In this document: piece by piece, positions 35,301 through 43,352 of the stretch
Layout: every line of letters begins with the position of its first letter
Position numbering within the stretch: the first letter of the stretch is position 1
Source: Acidicapsa acidisoli
GTDB taxonomy: Bacteria > Acidobacteriota > Terriglobia > Terriglobales > Acidobacteriaceae
Assembly (NCBI RefSeq): GCF_025685625.1
Contig: NZ_JAGSYI010000007.1
Coordinates: forward strand, 95,116-159,115
DNA: 64,000 nt
Reading direction: 5' to 3'
The notes under the pieces: generated by a model
The model's database searches: none
What the model saw: only the letters and a program-made list of their open reading frames with translations
Told to the model about the DNA's origin: nothing
Translations under genes and position numbers: made by a program

Positions 35301-35585
35301 TGGCTGGAAGTAGATCTTGATAAGGCTGACACCGGACATCGAGCGCGATTCAATGTGGTCGATATTGCTTCCCAGCGTAAAAAAGCGTTCGTCGCTGTCT
35401 GTAATGTCAGATTCGATCTGTTGAGGTGGCATACCTGCATAAAAGGTTGCTACGACTACGACAGGAATTTTGACAGGAGGAAAGAGATCGACGGGCATGC
35501 CTGTCATAGCCGCTATACCGACCACGACGACAATCATGCAGGCCATGAGGATGAAGAACGGGTAGCGAATCGCAAAGAAGGACAT
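32358..35585 (-). CDS. RND multidrug efflux pump (HAE1/AcrB-like)
   Basis: A 1075-residue inner-membrane proton-driven pump of the trimeric AcrB type: TM1 at about 10-28, a large periplasmic porter loop, TM2-6 (about 335-475), the second loop and TM7-12 with a short charged tail. The repeat layout and motifs such as VDLFPPVKIPVVVVATFYAGMPPQQIE and GTRIELTDQY are typical. The proton-relay residues differ from AcrB: TM4 reads RLIDNS, with Asp398 at the AcrB D407 position but Asn399 at D408, and TM10 reads VVSDSILIVEF, with Ser960-Asp961 where AcrB has K940-N941. This points to a distinct RND subclade. It is the middle gene of an adaptor-pump-channel operon. The substrate is unknown. Confidence 0.93.
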   Translation of the reverse strand: MSFFAIRYPFFILMACMIVVVVGIAAMTGMPVDLFPPVKIPVVVVATFYAGMPPQQIESDITDSDERFFTLGSNIDHIESRSMSGVSLIKIYFQPGTDPTAAVSGISNLAMANLRRLPPGTLPPVVLSFDAANLPVCLITLKGAGMNQTQLKDVAQFTVRNQVANVPGASVPQPYGGTYRQIMIYVDPLKLQASQLGVMDVVHAVNESNLILPAGDVRIGPKDYNIYANSQVPTPDDVNSIPLKTVGNASILVGDVGHAVDGGALQTNIVRVDGQHSVYIPVLKQGGDSNTITIVNGVRKATAHLLDIPQQLKTSVVFDQSVFVKTAIKNVISEGSIGLCLTGIMILLFLGNVRATIAVLLSIPISCIATFLVLNAFGDSINTMVLGGMALVLSRLIDNSVVVLENIFRHFEMGEDPVKASQEGGKEVQLAVLAATFSTAIVFFPVVLLTGVSKYLFTALALAVVIALFCSYVVAMTVVPLFCSRFIKDTGHGIEHESAQKDDPVPEHMRGGHGQTTFFAKIVHHFNLGFGWLQEHYDKAIHYCLGRPALVITVFSIFVVLSFALAPFLGRAYFPRTDPGQFVISIKAPTGTRIELTDQYIARVEEDVREVVAPKDLNMIVSNIGVTPDLSAIYTSNSGMHTAFVQVSLKEDHSLSSFAYMQRVRTKLAADLPSIETYFQSGGLVDSIVNQGLPAPFDIQVSSNDMEGGYAVARQLAQKMRALRGVSDVLIPQDIDYPGLALDIDRQQASLEGLTPETVVDSVITAMTSNGVVAPSYWIDPKSGNNYMLTVQYPETQVQTLNDFKQIPLRSPDGKTTTPLETVASIRSINTPTEVDHYQLRRVFDVYVMPKAENLSTISSDVNRIIAEAHPPHGTVLTVRGSVIYMNESFKSFATGLILSIVLVFLILMAQFASFVDPVIILLAIPPGISGVILFLLATGTTINIMSLMGVLMMTGIVVSDSILIVEFTGQLRHQGLKLEEAIITACKVRLRPILMTTLATVLGLIPMALALEAGSEQYAPLARAILGGLTVSGIVTVFLVPSAYLLIHRRIETRKERAGTASSGDSSQAFEVTA

Positions 35586-35587
35586 GG

Positions 35588-36838
35588 TTATCGGCCGCCC
35601 TTCTGGTTTGCTTGCTGATAGTTAGCGAGGTCGCTTTTTGCGGGCTGCGGTGTGACTTGCTGGCCGGGCTGCAGCTCCGACTGACCGCCGATGATGATCC
35701 TGTCCCCAGGCCGAAGCCCCGAGGTTACCTCCTGAGAGTTTGCGTTGCTGATACCCAGCACAACGGGCCTCTTCTGCACTCGATTGTCGTTATCGACAAG
35801 CATCACCGAAGGCTGATCGCCTTGAATGACTGCGCTTGCGGGAATAATGAGAGCGTCGTTTTTCTGCTCCAGATTAAAGGTCACGTCCGCATACATCCCG
35901 GGGGTGAGCTTCAGATCTGGATTGCTCACGTCTACTTCGGTCAACATCGTTCTCGTCGAATTGGATACGTCTCGCGTGTAGCGCACTACAGTTCCCGGGA
36001 ATTGCTGCCCGGTTGCCTGCACATGGACCGTGACTTGCGAGCCGAGGTGCACGAGCGGCACATCCCGCTCAGGAACCGGCATGCGGAGACGCAGCATGTC
36101 GCTCTGTGCGAGCCTGACCACTGCCTGGTTCAACCCTTCCGCGGTTCCAGCGGGAATGAGCGCGCCGGTGTCCGCGTACCGCATGGTGACCACGCCGCTG
36201 TAGGGAGCCGTGATGGTTGCGTATTGCTCCAGACTGCTGACTCTCATATTCTCGGCACGCGAGACGCCCAACTGCCCTTGCGCGGCGGCTACGGCGGATT
36301 TAGCTGCATCGACTTGCGAAGCGGCCGACCTGTCTCTTGCCAGAGCATCATCTAGCTCCTGTGCCGCAACCAACCCAGGCTGTTCGTCAGACGCCTTTTT
36401 CAATCGCTCGTAGTTGGCGTGAACGGCTGCGTAATTAGCCTGCTCCCGCGCAACTTCATTCTGCAGACGCAATATGTTTTGCTCTGTCTGGGTGATACCC
36501 GCCTGCGCGCCGGCAACTTCAGCTTGCAGTTCCGGAACCTCCAGCACGGCGAGTGTCTGCCCCTGACGAACACGGTCTCCTATATCCACATAGATATGCC
36601 GGATATAGCCAGCGACCTTGCCGTGAACGTCAATCTCCTGAAAAGCCTGGAACACTCCAGCGACGGTGAGTTGATTTGCGATAAAGCCACTGTGGGCCTT
36701 GGCGACCGAGACGGCTGAGGGCGCTGACGGGGCGTCCGCCGCAGCCTCCGCTCTGTGATGGGTACGCAGAAAATGGAATAACAGCAGAATTGCAGCCAGA
36801 GAACAGGCCACAGTCAAGAGCAAAGGCTTGGCGCGCAT
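35588..36838 (-). CDS. RND periplasmic adaptor (AcrA/MFP family)
   Basis: A 416-residue membrane fusion protein: one N-terminal anchor or signal helix (LLLTVACSLAAILLLFHFL) with no lipobox, then lipoyl half (KVAGYIRHIYVDIGDRVRQGQTLAVLEVPEL), alpha-helical hairpin (about 105-200), second lipoyl half (TITAPYSGVVTMRYADTGALI), beta-barrel and membrane-proximal domain, ending in a Gln-rich tail (NYQQANQKGG). The order is the standard one for RND adaptors. The stop codon is two bases before the pump's start codon. It is the first well-supported gene of the leftward efflux operon and may be preceded by the small membrane gene at 36901. Confidence 0.92.
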   Translation of the reverse strand: MRAKPLLLTVACSLAAILLLFHFLRTHHRAEAAADAPSAPSAVSVAKAHSGFIANQLTVAGVFQAFQEIDVHGKVAGYIRHIYVDIGDRVRQGQTLAVLEVPELQAEVAGAQAGITQTEQNILRLQNEVAREQANYAAVHANYERLKKASDEQPGLVAAQELDDALARDRSAASQVDAAKSAVAAAQGQLGVSRAENMRVSSLEQYATITAPYSGVVTMRYADTGALIPAGTAEGLNQAVVRLAQSDMLRLRMPVPERDVPLVHLGSQVTVHVQATGQQFPGTVVRYTRDVSNSTRTMLTEVDVSNPDLKLTPGMYADVTFNLEQKNDALIIPASAVIQGDQPSVMLVDNDNRVQKRPVVLGISNANSQEVTSGLRPGDRIIIGGQSELQPGQQVTPQPAKSDLANYQQANQKGGR

Positions 36839-36900
36839 CAGAAGACCTTCCTTCGAACGGATTCAGAAATTCATCCGCAGGAGGGTCTTATCTCTAGCGG

Positions 36901-37281
36901 CTACTCGAGAGAGAGTCCATCGTCTGGAGGTGGTCGAAGACAAAGAATCGGGGCCCTACTGAGCGGCGACAGGTCGCTGACCTCTTCATCGCGCAGCCGA
37001 TTTATAGGGTGATCTTCCGTTCCTTGGAGAAGAGAGAAAAGCGCCGCAATCCGTAATGGCGCCTGAGCCGCAATACAGCCATCCGCAGCATGGTGTAATG
37101 CACGCTTTGCGGCGTCGCTGCCGCTTGTGCATACCTTTGCCGGAGTCGTTTCACGCTCCGCCTTGTAAAGCGAAAGCCTGTAATTCGTCCCCCATGCAAA
37201 AACCATGAATGCGAGGACGAGACACAGGACGCCGTAGAAGGAACGCAATCCCTTAGGTTCCGACATCCGTGTTTGAGACAT
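36901..37281 (-). CDS. Small single-helix membrane protein of unknown function
   Basis: About 126 residues from ATG 37281 (ATG 37266 or TTG 37290 are possible). One transmembrane helix (YGVLCLVLAFMVFAWGTNY, about 15-33) is followed by a tail with Cys residues (KVCTSGSDAAKRALHHAADGC) and a proline-rich end. I do not recognise it. It lies 62 bases upstream of the RND adaptor on the same strand and could be the first gene of that operon. The intact frame with a membrane helix gives only moderate support; the ribosome-binding site is weak. Confidence 0.48.
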   Translation of the reverse strand: MSQTRMSEPKGLRSFYGVLCLVLAFMVFAWGTNYRLSLYKAERETTPAKVCTSGSDAAKRALHHAADGCIAAQAPLRIAALFSLLQGTEDHPINRLRDEEVSDLSPLSRAPILCLRPPPDDGLSLE

Positions 37282-37507
37282 ACATCCCAATTTAGCTCTC
37301 GTTAAGTGGTCGCACCACTACATGTTATTGGACTACCGGGCTTCGATATAGGTTGCCTGATCCATCCAAATTATCTAACCTTTGGCGGCACATCGTCCAA
37401 AAATCGGCCCGTCAGTAGGGATCGTCACAGTACACGGAGGTCGTACAAGACAGCAGGAATTGTGGGTCGGGTAGCGGGTTGGAAATTTGCCATGGGCATG
37501 TTGGGAT

Positions 37508-39040
37508 TCACCGCCCAAGGACCCGGCCAAGATATTCGTTAAGGCTTCTCAGGCTTTCCTCCAGGCCGATCCAGCCAATATATCCATCGGGACGGATCAG
37601 TACATACTCGCCCCGGCCCCCGCCATAAGCCGCGTCAAAATGGCCGTAGGCATCCACGTAGATTTGCGCGCCGTTAGTGCTCCCGGACGGCCTACGCTTG
37701 ACATCGACACACTTTACCCTGCTCAACTCACTGCACTTCATATCGGTATCGTCGGCAAACAGCCGCAACAGGGTAAAATGCGGGCCACGCAAAAAATCGA
37801 ACAGCCGAATCGCTTCGCCGGCAGCATTCAATCCTGGAGCGTCCGGAGCCCGGTCACCGGAAGCAACTTTCAGCACCGCGCCACTTGCGGTCTCGCTGAG
37901 TGACATCTCTTTGTAGGTGATGCCGAGTTGCAGCGTTACGGCATCGCGGCGCACCTTGTCCTCCTCGCCTGCCGCCGTGATCTGTCGATAGAGTTTCGTG
38001 CTCAGGCCGAGCACGTTTGCGGCTACTGGCAGTCGCTCCTCCTCGTACGTATCCAAGAGCGCCTCTGGAGCGCCTTTGAGCACACTTTCCAGTTTCCAGC
38101 CAAGGTTGTAGGCATCCTGTATCCCTGTATTCATGCCTTGCCCGCCCGCAGGTGAATGCACATGCGCGGCGTCTCCCGCAAGAAACACACGCCCGATTCG
38201 ATATTGCGTCACCATCCGGATATTCGCACGGTACAACGAAAGCCAGGACGCTCCCGTCAGTTCGATATCCATACCGCCCGTGCGCTCCTCCACCAAGCGT
38301 CGGAATAACTCTAGCGACGGCTCTTGCTCATCACCCGGAGGCACCTGCGCCTGAAACTGAAACGCGTCGGTGGAAGGCAGAGGGCAGAGCGCCAACCAGC
38401 CGTCTGGATGGTTCGGCCACGAATGCCATGCGTCCTGGTCCAGGCCGCGCAGGTACACATCGCCCACATACATGCGCTCGTCTTTCCACGTCTCCCCCTC
38501 GAAAGGAACCTGAAGGACCTTGCGCACAAAGCTCTTGCCGCCATCCGCAGCCACAAAATACTGGCAGCGAACGCATTCCTCTCCTTTACTTTGTTGCAGC
38601 GTTGCCCTCACACCATTCCCATCCTGCACAATGGCAATCAGTTCTGTCGAAAGCTCAACCCGTCCTCCGTTTTTCTCTAAAGCTCCCCGCAGTGCTTCTT
38701 CCACGCGCCATTGGGGAGTAAGCAGCGGGCTCGCATAAGGTGTACTTGGCGTCGGATTGCGACCCTCGTGGGGCTCTCTCTCGCCAAGTATCTTCGTGCC
38801 GTCGTAACCGCGGAACGGAACGTGAAACCTTCCGTTGCGCAGTACCTGCTCGACAATTTCGAAGTCGTCCATCACTTCGAGACTGCGAGGTTGCAGCCCT
38901 TTACCCTTCGAACCGATGAAGTAAGTCTGTGCCTTATCGATGATTCGGAACTGGAGGCCACGGCGCGCGAGATCACACGCTAGAGCCAGTCCCGTCGGGC
39001 CGGCTCCCACAATCAGAACCTGAGTCTCTTGGTCGGTCAT
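37508..39040 (-). CDS. FAD-dependent aromatic monooxygenase (PheA/TfdB family)
   Basis: A 510-residue class A flavoprotein hydroxylase. I start it at ATG 39040 (MTDQETQVLIVGAGPTG); the frame is open to 39205 but the Rossmann strand begins here. Motifs: GxGxxG in VGAGPTGLALACDLARRG (residues 9-26), the FAD/NADPH 'DG' motif in YFVAADGGKSFVRK, and the second FAD motif GDAAHVHSPAGGQGMNTGIQDAYNLGWKL. A C-terminal thioredoxin-like domain (FDFLRGPHFTLLRLF ... YVLIRPDGYIGWIG), which helps dimerisation in the family, completes it. Relatives hydroxylate phenols, halophenols or polyketides; nothing nearby fixes the substrate. No FMN reductase is required in this class because the enzyme itself uses NAD(P)H. 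Confidence 0.88.
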   Translation of the reverse strand: MTDQETQVLIVGAGPTGLALACDLARRGLQFRIIDKAQTYFIGSKGKGLQPRSLEVMDDFEIVEQVLRNGRFHVPFRGYDGTKILGEREPHEGRNPTPSTPYASPLLTPQWRVEEALRGALEKNGGRVELSTELIAIVQDGNGVRATLQQSKGEECVRCQYFVAADGGKSFVRKVLQVPFEGETWKDERMYVGDVYLRGLDQDAWHSWPNHPDGWLALCPLPSTDAFQFQAQVPPGDEQEPSLELFRRLVEERTGGMDIELTGASWLSLYRANIRMVTQYRIGRVFLAGDAAHVHSPAGGQGMNTGIQDAYNLGWKLESVLKGAPEALLDTYEEERLPVAANVLGLSTKLYRQITAAGEEDKVRRDAVTLQLGITYKEMSLSETASGAVLKVASGDRAPDAPGLNAAGEAIRLFDFLRGPHFTLLRLFADDTDMKCSELSRVKCVDVKRRPSGSTNGAQIYVDAYGHFDAAYGGGRGEYVLIRPDGYIGWIGLEESLRSLNEYLGRVLGR

Positions 39041-39382
39041 CGTTGCTCTGAAAAGATTTGGAAGAATGGGATGTTTACACGCTTCATGGAAAACAATAAC
39101 CGCAAACAACCTTGGGCGCAATCCACGCCAGGAGACTGCTTCTAAAATGAATGGCGGAAATAGTCTTCGATGATGTCGCGGTATCTCTCTTTGTCCAGTT
39201 CGCATGTACTCATTGGCTTATCCTCCGAGACCAAGTAGCGTTCTCCCTTTAGTGAAAGTCCTACAAAAAATTGATCAGAGGTTTGGAGAAAAAGAGCCGG
39301 CGGAGTCCGGGTCAGGCTCAACCCCGTCTTGCCACGGCGAAATACTCCCAGGCGAACCGGCACCTGGAAGTGCTTTCGGCGC
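39041..39382. other. Gap between monooxygenase and ketopantoate-reductase remnant (342 bp)
   Basis: Holds a leftward 73-codon open frame (39363-39142) with no recognisable domain and an internal ATG at 39213 that has a GAGG-like site; I do not call a gene. It could be promoter sequence for the monooxygenase or more decayed coding DNA. Confidence 0.4.
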
Positions 39383-40141
39383 TCAACTGGCAGCAGCCTT
39401 CACGGCAGCGCGCCCCTGCTGATAAATGGTTAACCTGACAAATGCCGCTTGGAGGAGTGGCGCGGAGACGCCTTGTTTCCGCCCGCGTTCTATAAGATCC
39501 CCAAGAATACTCTCCACCTCGACAGGTGCTTGATCCTTGAGGTCGCGATACATCGACGTGGTCAACGGAGAACCAGGGGCAGTAAGTTGAGGGCTCTTCT
39601 CTGCCAGGAATGTCTCCGAGAGCGGATAGCCACAAGCCCCCGCGATTGAGGTGCATTCATGAAATACTGAGAGAGTTAACTCAGCGCCGCCGGGGACCGC
39701 CGCGATTTCGCCGATGCTTCCGTTAAGCAAACACGTGACAGCTCCGACGCTGGCCAACCACACCCACTTCTGCCACATATCCCGCAAAATGGCGGTGTCA
39801 AATCCAGCTCCACGAAAAGCATCATGCACTGCTTCAATCCGAGAAGTCATTTTGCCGTCCAGTTCGCCGTAGGTGAGGTTTTGGAAATCGGCAAGCTGGA
39901 TTATCCGGCCCTGTGCGTCGATTTCAGTGGCTACGAAGCAACCCCCGCCCAGCACGGATTTCTCGCCAAACCTCTGTCTCAACGCGTCCATGTGCTGCAT
40001 ACCGTTGAGCACAGGAATGATGACCGTTTGTGGTCCCACTGAGGGCGCGAAGTCATCGATCGCGGCAGCGAGAGCGTAGCTTTTTACGCTCAGCAAGATA
40101 ACGTCGTACTGGGAAGGAATCGCAGCCGCCTTCCGAATCGA
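39383..40141 (-). pseudogene. 2-dehydropantoate 2-reductase, N-terminally truncated
   Basis: About 250 codons of a ketopantoate reductase-like (ApbA/PanE) protein that lacks the beginning of its NADPH Rossmann fold: no GxGxxG is present. Coding similarity already starts right after the TAA of the sigma gene (frame reads TSIRKAAAIPSQYDVILLSVKSY, where YDVILLSVKSY is the fourth-strand motif), with no ATG; the first possible start, TTG 40096, lies inside a beta strand. The C-terminal substrate domain is intact: VLNGMQHMDAL, GDxCFVATEI-like GGGCFVATE, MWQKWVWLASVGAVTCLLNGSIGEI with the catalytic Lys, and SMYRDLKDQAPVEVESILGD. About 75 residues seem lost. The frame is otherwise undamaged, so the loss is probably recent. 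It is very unlikely to be an active reductase. Confidence 0.72.
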
Positions 40142-40147
40142 AGTGGG

Positions 40148-40927
40148 TTAGTTTTCTTTCACAGCGAGCGTCTTGACGCGGCGTGGCCATCGCGAACTCA
40201 GTGAGTTTCCTGAGCTAATTGCTAAATACTTCAAGATGGAAGCCGCACAAAGCCGTAAGCGAGCCCGATGCAGACGGGACTTGACGGCCGGAGCAGAGAT
40301 ACCTAGTGCACGACCGATCTGCTTGACGGAACATCCCTGCATCATCTGCATCAGCACTGGAATTCTCAGACTGGGTTCGAGGTTCTGAATTGCATGAAAA
40401 AGGCAGCTTTGCCGCTGGCGTTGACCGAAGATCTCTTCCGGGTCTGGAGCAGTATCTTTCAAGTCGAAATGCGGAGTATCTTCTCCGGATTGCCCATTCG
40501 GGCCGAGTGATACTTCAGACCGGGCCCGCCGCTTGCGGAGGACCATGAGGGCGGAGTTTATCGCAATCCGCGTGAGCCATGAGTAAACTGTTGATCGACC
40601 CTCGAAGCGATCGAGTGATAAATATGCCCGCAAAAAGGCATCTTGCAATGCATCCTCAGCGTCTTCGGGACTTCTTGTAATCGAATAGATCGTTCGATAC
40701 AAGCGCCGTGAGTAGATCCTCCACAAATCGTCAACCGACTCTGATGATCCGCGTCGCGCTACGGATACTAGTTGGCCATCTTCCTCTTCTCTCCTTTCAT
40801 CTGAGTTATCGCGAATAGACGCAACTGTGTCTGCACGATTCATATCCGGTACTTGATACCGCTCGAGACGCGCGTCCTGGCAGAGTTGTCCGGTCTTCGC
40901 ATCGAGCCGGTTACATGAATTCATCAT
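40148..40927 (-). CDS. ECF-type RNA polymerase sigma factor
   Basis: A 259-residue sigma-70-family factor, longer than the usual 170-200. The start ATG 40927 has AAGGA eight bases upstream. After an unusual 55-residue polar N-terminal extension, region 2 is clear (WRIYSRRLYRTIYSITRSPEDAEDALQDAFLRAYLSLDRFEGRSTVYSWLTRIAINSALMVLRKRR), including the -10-binding helix. A charged linker follows, then region 4 (FHAIQNLEPSLRIPVLMQMMQGCSVKQIGRALGISAPAVKSRLHRARLRL). A 35-residue basic tail ends at AVKEN. No anti-sigma gene is adjacent. The TAA stop is followed, in the same frame, by the coding remains of a ketopantoate reductase, so the last residues may have been altered by that junction. Confidence 0.88.
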   Translation of the reverse strand: MMNSCNRLDAKTGQLCQDARLERYQVPDMNRADTVASIRDNSDERREEEDGQLVSVARRGSSESVDDLWRIYSRRLYRTIYSITRSPEDAEDALQDAFLRAYLSLDRFEGRSTVYSWLTRIAINSALMVLRKRRARSEVSLGPNGQSGEDTPHFDLKDTAPDPEEIFGQRQRQSCLFHAIQNLEPSLRIPVLMQMMQGCSVKQIGRALGISAPAVKSRLHRARLRLCAASILKYLAISSGNSLSSRWPRRVKTLAVKEN

Positions 40928-41287
40928 TTATCTTTTCCTTCTGCTCAGATCCCGGCTGTGGCAGAGACATGCGCACACCTTCAGTGAAAGTCCGGCCCTG
41001 TCTCTCGTATAGCCGACGCCCAGAAACGTCCCCGGGATTGCAATCTCATTTTTCATAAGTCTCAGATCTCTTTTCAGTTGTGGAGGGTTTCACGATGCCG
41101 TTGACTCCTGCTCTTTGCGTTGACGTCCGGAAACCGTGCAAACAAACTAGCCCGCCGTTCAGTTCCGTTTTGCCAAAACAAAATTTCTGTCACTTGAAGC
41201 ACCTCGGGATCGCTGAAATCGGCGACGTAAAGTTTGGTTGCCTAAAGGGGTGGGCAAGATAGTCGAATATACGTCATCCGCGGTCTG
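40928..41287. other. Gap between sigma gene and small secreted protein gene (360 bp)
   Basis: This should contain the sigma factor promoter. A rightward frame of 55 codons from ATG 41095 has GGAGGG nine bases upstream but no recognisable domain and no neighbour to support it; I leave it unassigned. Confidence 0.4.
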
Positions 41288-41842
41288 CTATTCGTCCCAG
41301 TGCCGAATTGGCATAACCAGATATAGGTCAGGACGATTTGGCAAATGCATCACGTAAGGCATTCCGTTTGATGGGTCCGGATTCAATCCCTCAAAGTCGT
41401 CTTGATGGGGACTGACGATCATCAGGTGTGGGCCAACGTGGGCCTCATGGCCGGAGCCCTTCGCCGATTGCCAGGCGCCAAGATACATGTACGAGATGCC
41501 GATACGATCAATGTTCGGCGTGCGGCCGGCAAGGCTGTCCTGCATCCAGCGCAGGAATATTGAGTCGAAGCATCCTGGCTCATCGTGCGAATATCCCGGA
41601 ATGGCTGGAAGACATGTCCATTCGTTCGATCCTTTGCGAAGGAGCCGGTATTCACCTCCAGATGTCGTCGGCCAATCGAGCAGAGTCGCGTCCTTTGTAA
41701 TGAAAGCGGGACCCGCGCGTAGTGCGTCTGCGATCTTCTCTGCATCAGTCACCGGCAATCGATCTGAAGACTGAGCGAAAGCGGTAGCTGCGGTCAAGAG
41801 AACCCTTGTGAGTAGCGTCATTGCAGTGTGTGATTTTTTCAT
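41288..41842 (-). CDS. Small secreted protein of unknown function
   Basis: A 184-residue protein with a strong ribosome-binding site (GGAGGACAAAG before ATG 41842) and a signal peptide (MTLLTRVLLTAATAFAQ). The mature part contains EYRLLRKGSNEWTCLPAIPGYSHDEPGCFD, a Cys pair, then LAGRTPNIDRIGISYMYLGAWQ, and two short histidine motifs (GPHLMIVSPHQDDFEG and MPIRHWDE). I do not recognise the family. The many Asp/His residues near the C terminus could bind metal, but this is only a remark. It is transcribed divergently from the AraC regulator and may be under its control. Confidence 0.72.
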   Translation of the reverse strand: MKKSHTAMTLLTRVLLTAATAFAQSSDRLPVTDAEKIADALRAGPAFITKDATLLDWPTTSGGEYRLLRKGSNEWTCLPAIPGYSHDEPGCFDSIFLRWMQDSLAGRTPNIDRIGISYMYLGAWQSAKGSGHEAHVGPHLMIVSPHQDDFEGLNPDPSNGMPYVMHLPNRPDLYLVMPIRHWDE

Positions 41843-42301
41843 CTTTGTCCTCCATGTTTATTGTGTCTGGTTGCACTAATTCCCAGCACACAAGTTTCGA
41901 TGGCTTCGAGACTGCGCAGTCGCACTGTCATTGCTTCACAATGAATGATTCGAGCGAAATTCGACACAGAAAATCGCTTTTAGACACAAGTAAATTACAT
42001 GAGAATGTTTTGCGAGAATTGGAGGAGAATGAATGCTGTCCTTCGAATCAATGAAGGCAGAATTTCATCGGTCGCTGCGAGTATCCCCTACGCAAGCCGG
42101 ATTGGTGCTTATTTTGTCGTTGAACTCAATGGCTGATTACCCATCCCCGTTTACTGAGAAATCGCTTCTGCGGAGAAGGTTCAGATAAGATAGAGGTCCA
42201 ATGCGATGCAGTAATTTGCGACCGCTCGGTTTCGCCGAGAATCTGATTAAATGTGCTTGCAAGTGTCCCTAGTCGTTTGATCGAATGCAAGCAAGCTCGA
42301 T
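41843..42301. other. Divergent intergenic region before AraC gene (about 460 bp)
   Basis: This should carry the promoters of the leftward secreted protein and of the AraC gene. A/T-rich stretches near 41960-42010 are promoter-like, without a convincing consensus. It also contains the small frame at 42033-42188 and a 5-bp hairpin CTCGG/CCGAG (42225-42239). Confidence 0.5.
42033..42188 (+). CDS. Possible 51-residue small protein
   Basis: A frame of 51 codons from ATG 42033, seven bases after GGAGGAG, the best ribosome-binding site in this gap. The predicted product (starting MLSFESMKAEFHRSL) has a moderately hydrophobic stretch (AGLVLILSLNSM) and a basic C terminus (LLRRRFR). A second frame of 35 codons starts four bases earlier (ATG 42029) with the same site. 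There is no known relative; it may be chance. Confidence 0.22.
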   Translation: MLSFESMKAEFHRSLRVSPTQAGLVLILSLNSMADYPSPFTEKSLLRRRFR

Positions 42302-43213
42302 ATGTTGCAGGAGAGCTTTCACCCTTCGATACGGGTGGTGTGGAAAACGACTATGAATCATGGACTCAGCTTAGACTCAAAGACTGCTCCGTTGGCCATT
42401 CGGCAGACTGCTAAACAAGAATCTATACCGGTAGATGTGGCCGAGGTCGCAGCACCTCAAGGAAATTGGATACTTCCAGCTGTCGGCAAAGTTCGTCTCG
42501 GTTTGATTCTCTCCGATTACTCTGCAAACTGGCATAGCTCAAAGGGGCTGTTGTCAATAGACGCGAGCTCCGGCAGTCTCTCGATTTGCGAATTCAACCA
42601 ACCGCGGCACATGGAGATGCGAAACCCGGCAAGCGTTGCTCTCGTGCTTCTACGGAATGAAATCCTCGAGCAAACTCTACGCGGTATCCAACATCCGCGC
42701 GTAGAACTGCAGGAGCGTCACGGGCTTCAAGATCAGACCATGCGCCGACTCATGGAGGTTCTCCTTTACGAAAAGCGCCAAGGCTTCCAAAGCGGCGCCT
42801 TCTTTCTGGACGCCATAGCAGCAGCGTTAGCGAGCCACCTTATTCACCACTATTCCGCCGATGCACCACTCATAGAGAATTCCGTTGGAGGGATGGCGCC
42901 ATCGATTCTGCGTCGGTCTATCGCGTTGATGGAAGCGCGTTTGGAAGGAGACCTTCGACTGGATGAGTTGGCAAACGAGGCTGGATTGAGCACATCGCAT
43001 TTCATTCGGAGTTTCCGCGAGAGCACAGGGAAGACGCCCTATCAGTTTCTGCTTGACCGGCGAGTGCAAAGAGCGCAAACCTTGATGCGCAATCCCCGTA
43101 CTTCGTTGACTGACATCGCCAAGTCAAGCGGCTTCGCCAATCAGCATCACATGGCCCGCGTTTTCCGGGGTATTACAGGAATGACGCCAAGCGCTTACCG
43201 TGGGTCATTATAA
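42302..43213 (+). CDS. AraC-family transcriptional regulator
   Basis: A 303-residue regulator. The N-terminal two thirds form a ligand domain (SIDASSGSLSICEFNQPRHMEMRNPASVALVLLRNEIL), and the C-terminal 100 residues hold the two helix-turn-helix motifs: LRLDELANEAGLSTSHFIRSFRESTGKTPYQFLLDRRVQRAQTLM and SLTDIAKSSGFANQHHMARVFRGITGMTPSAYR. The start is uncertain: ATG 42302 has no good ribosome-binding site, and ATG 42353 (MNHGLSLDS) is a likely alternative. The domain order is that of the numerous environmental AraC proteins with cupin-like sensors; the effector is unknown. The divergent secreted-protein gene is the most obvious target. Confidence 0.88.
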   Translation: MLQESFHPSIRVVWKTTMNHGLSLDSKTAPLAIRQTAKQESIPVDVAEVAAPQGNWILPAVGKVRLGLILSDYSANWHSSKGLLSIDASSGSLSICEFNQPRHMEMRNPASVALVLLRNEILEQTLRGIQHPRVELQERHGLQDQTMRRLMEVLLYEKRQGFQSGAFFLDAIAAALASHLIHHYSADAPLIENSVGGMAPSILRRSIALMEARLEGDLRLDELANEAGLSTSHFIRSFRESTGKTPYQFLLDRRVQRAQTLMRNPRTSLTDIAKSSGFANQHHMARVFRGITGMTPSAYRGSL

Positions 43214-43352
43214 TAATCAATTCGCAGAAACAACGCGCGCTATCTTGCGAAGGCCCTTATCGACGGCATTGAGTGGGCGGTCGACAAAAGTTGAACTTGC
43301 CCAAAAATCGGGAACACTGTAAGCGTGGCGTGGTGTCCGTATTGACATCCGG

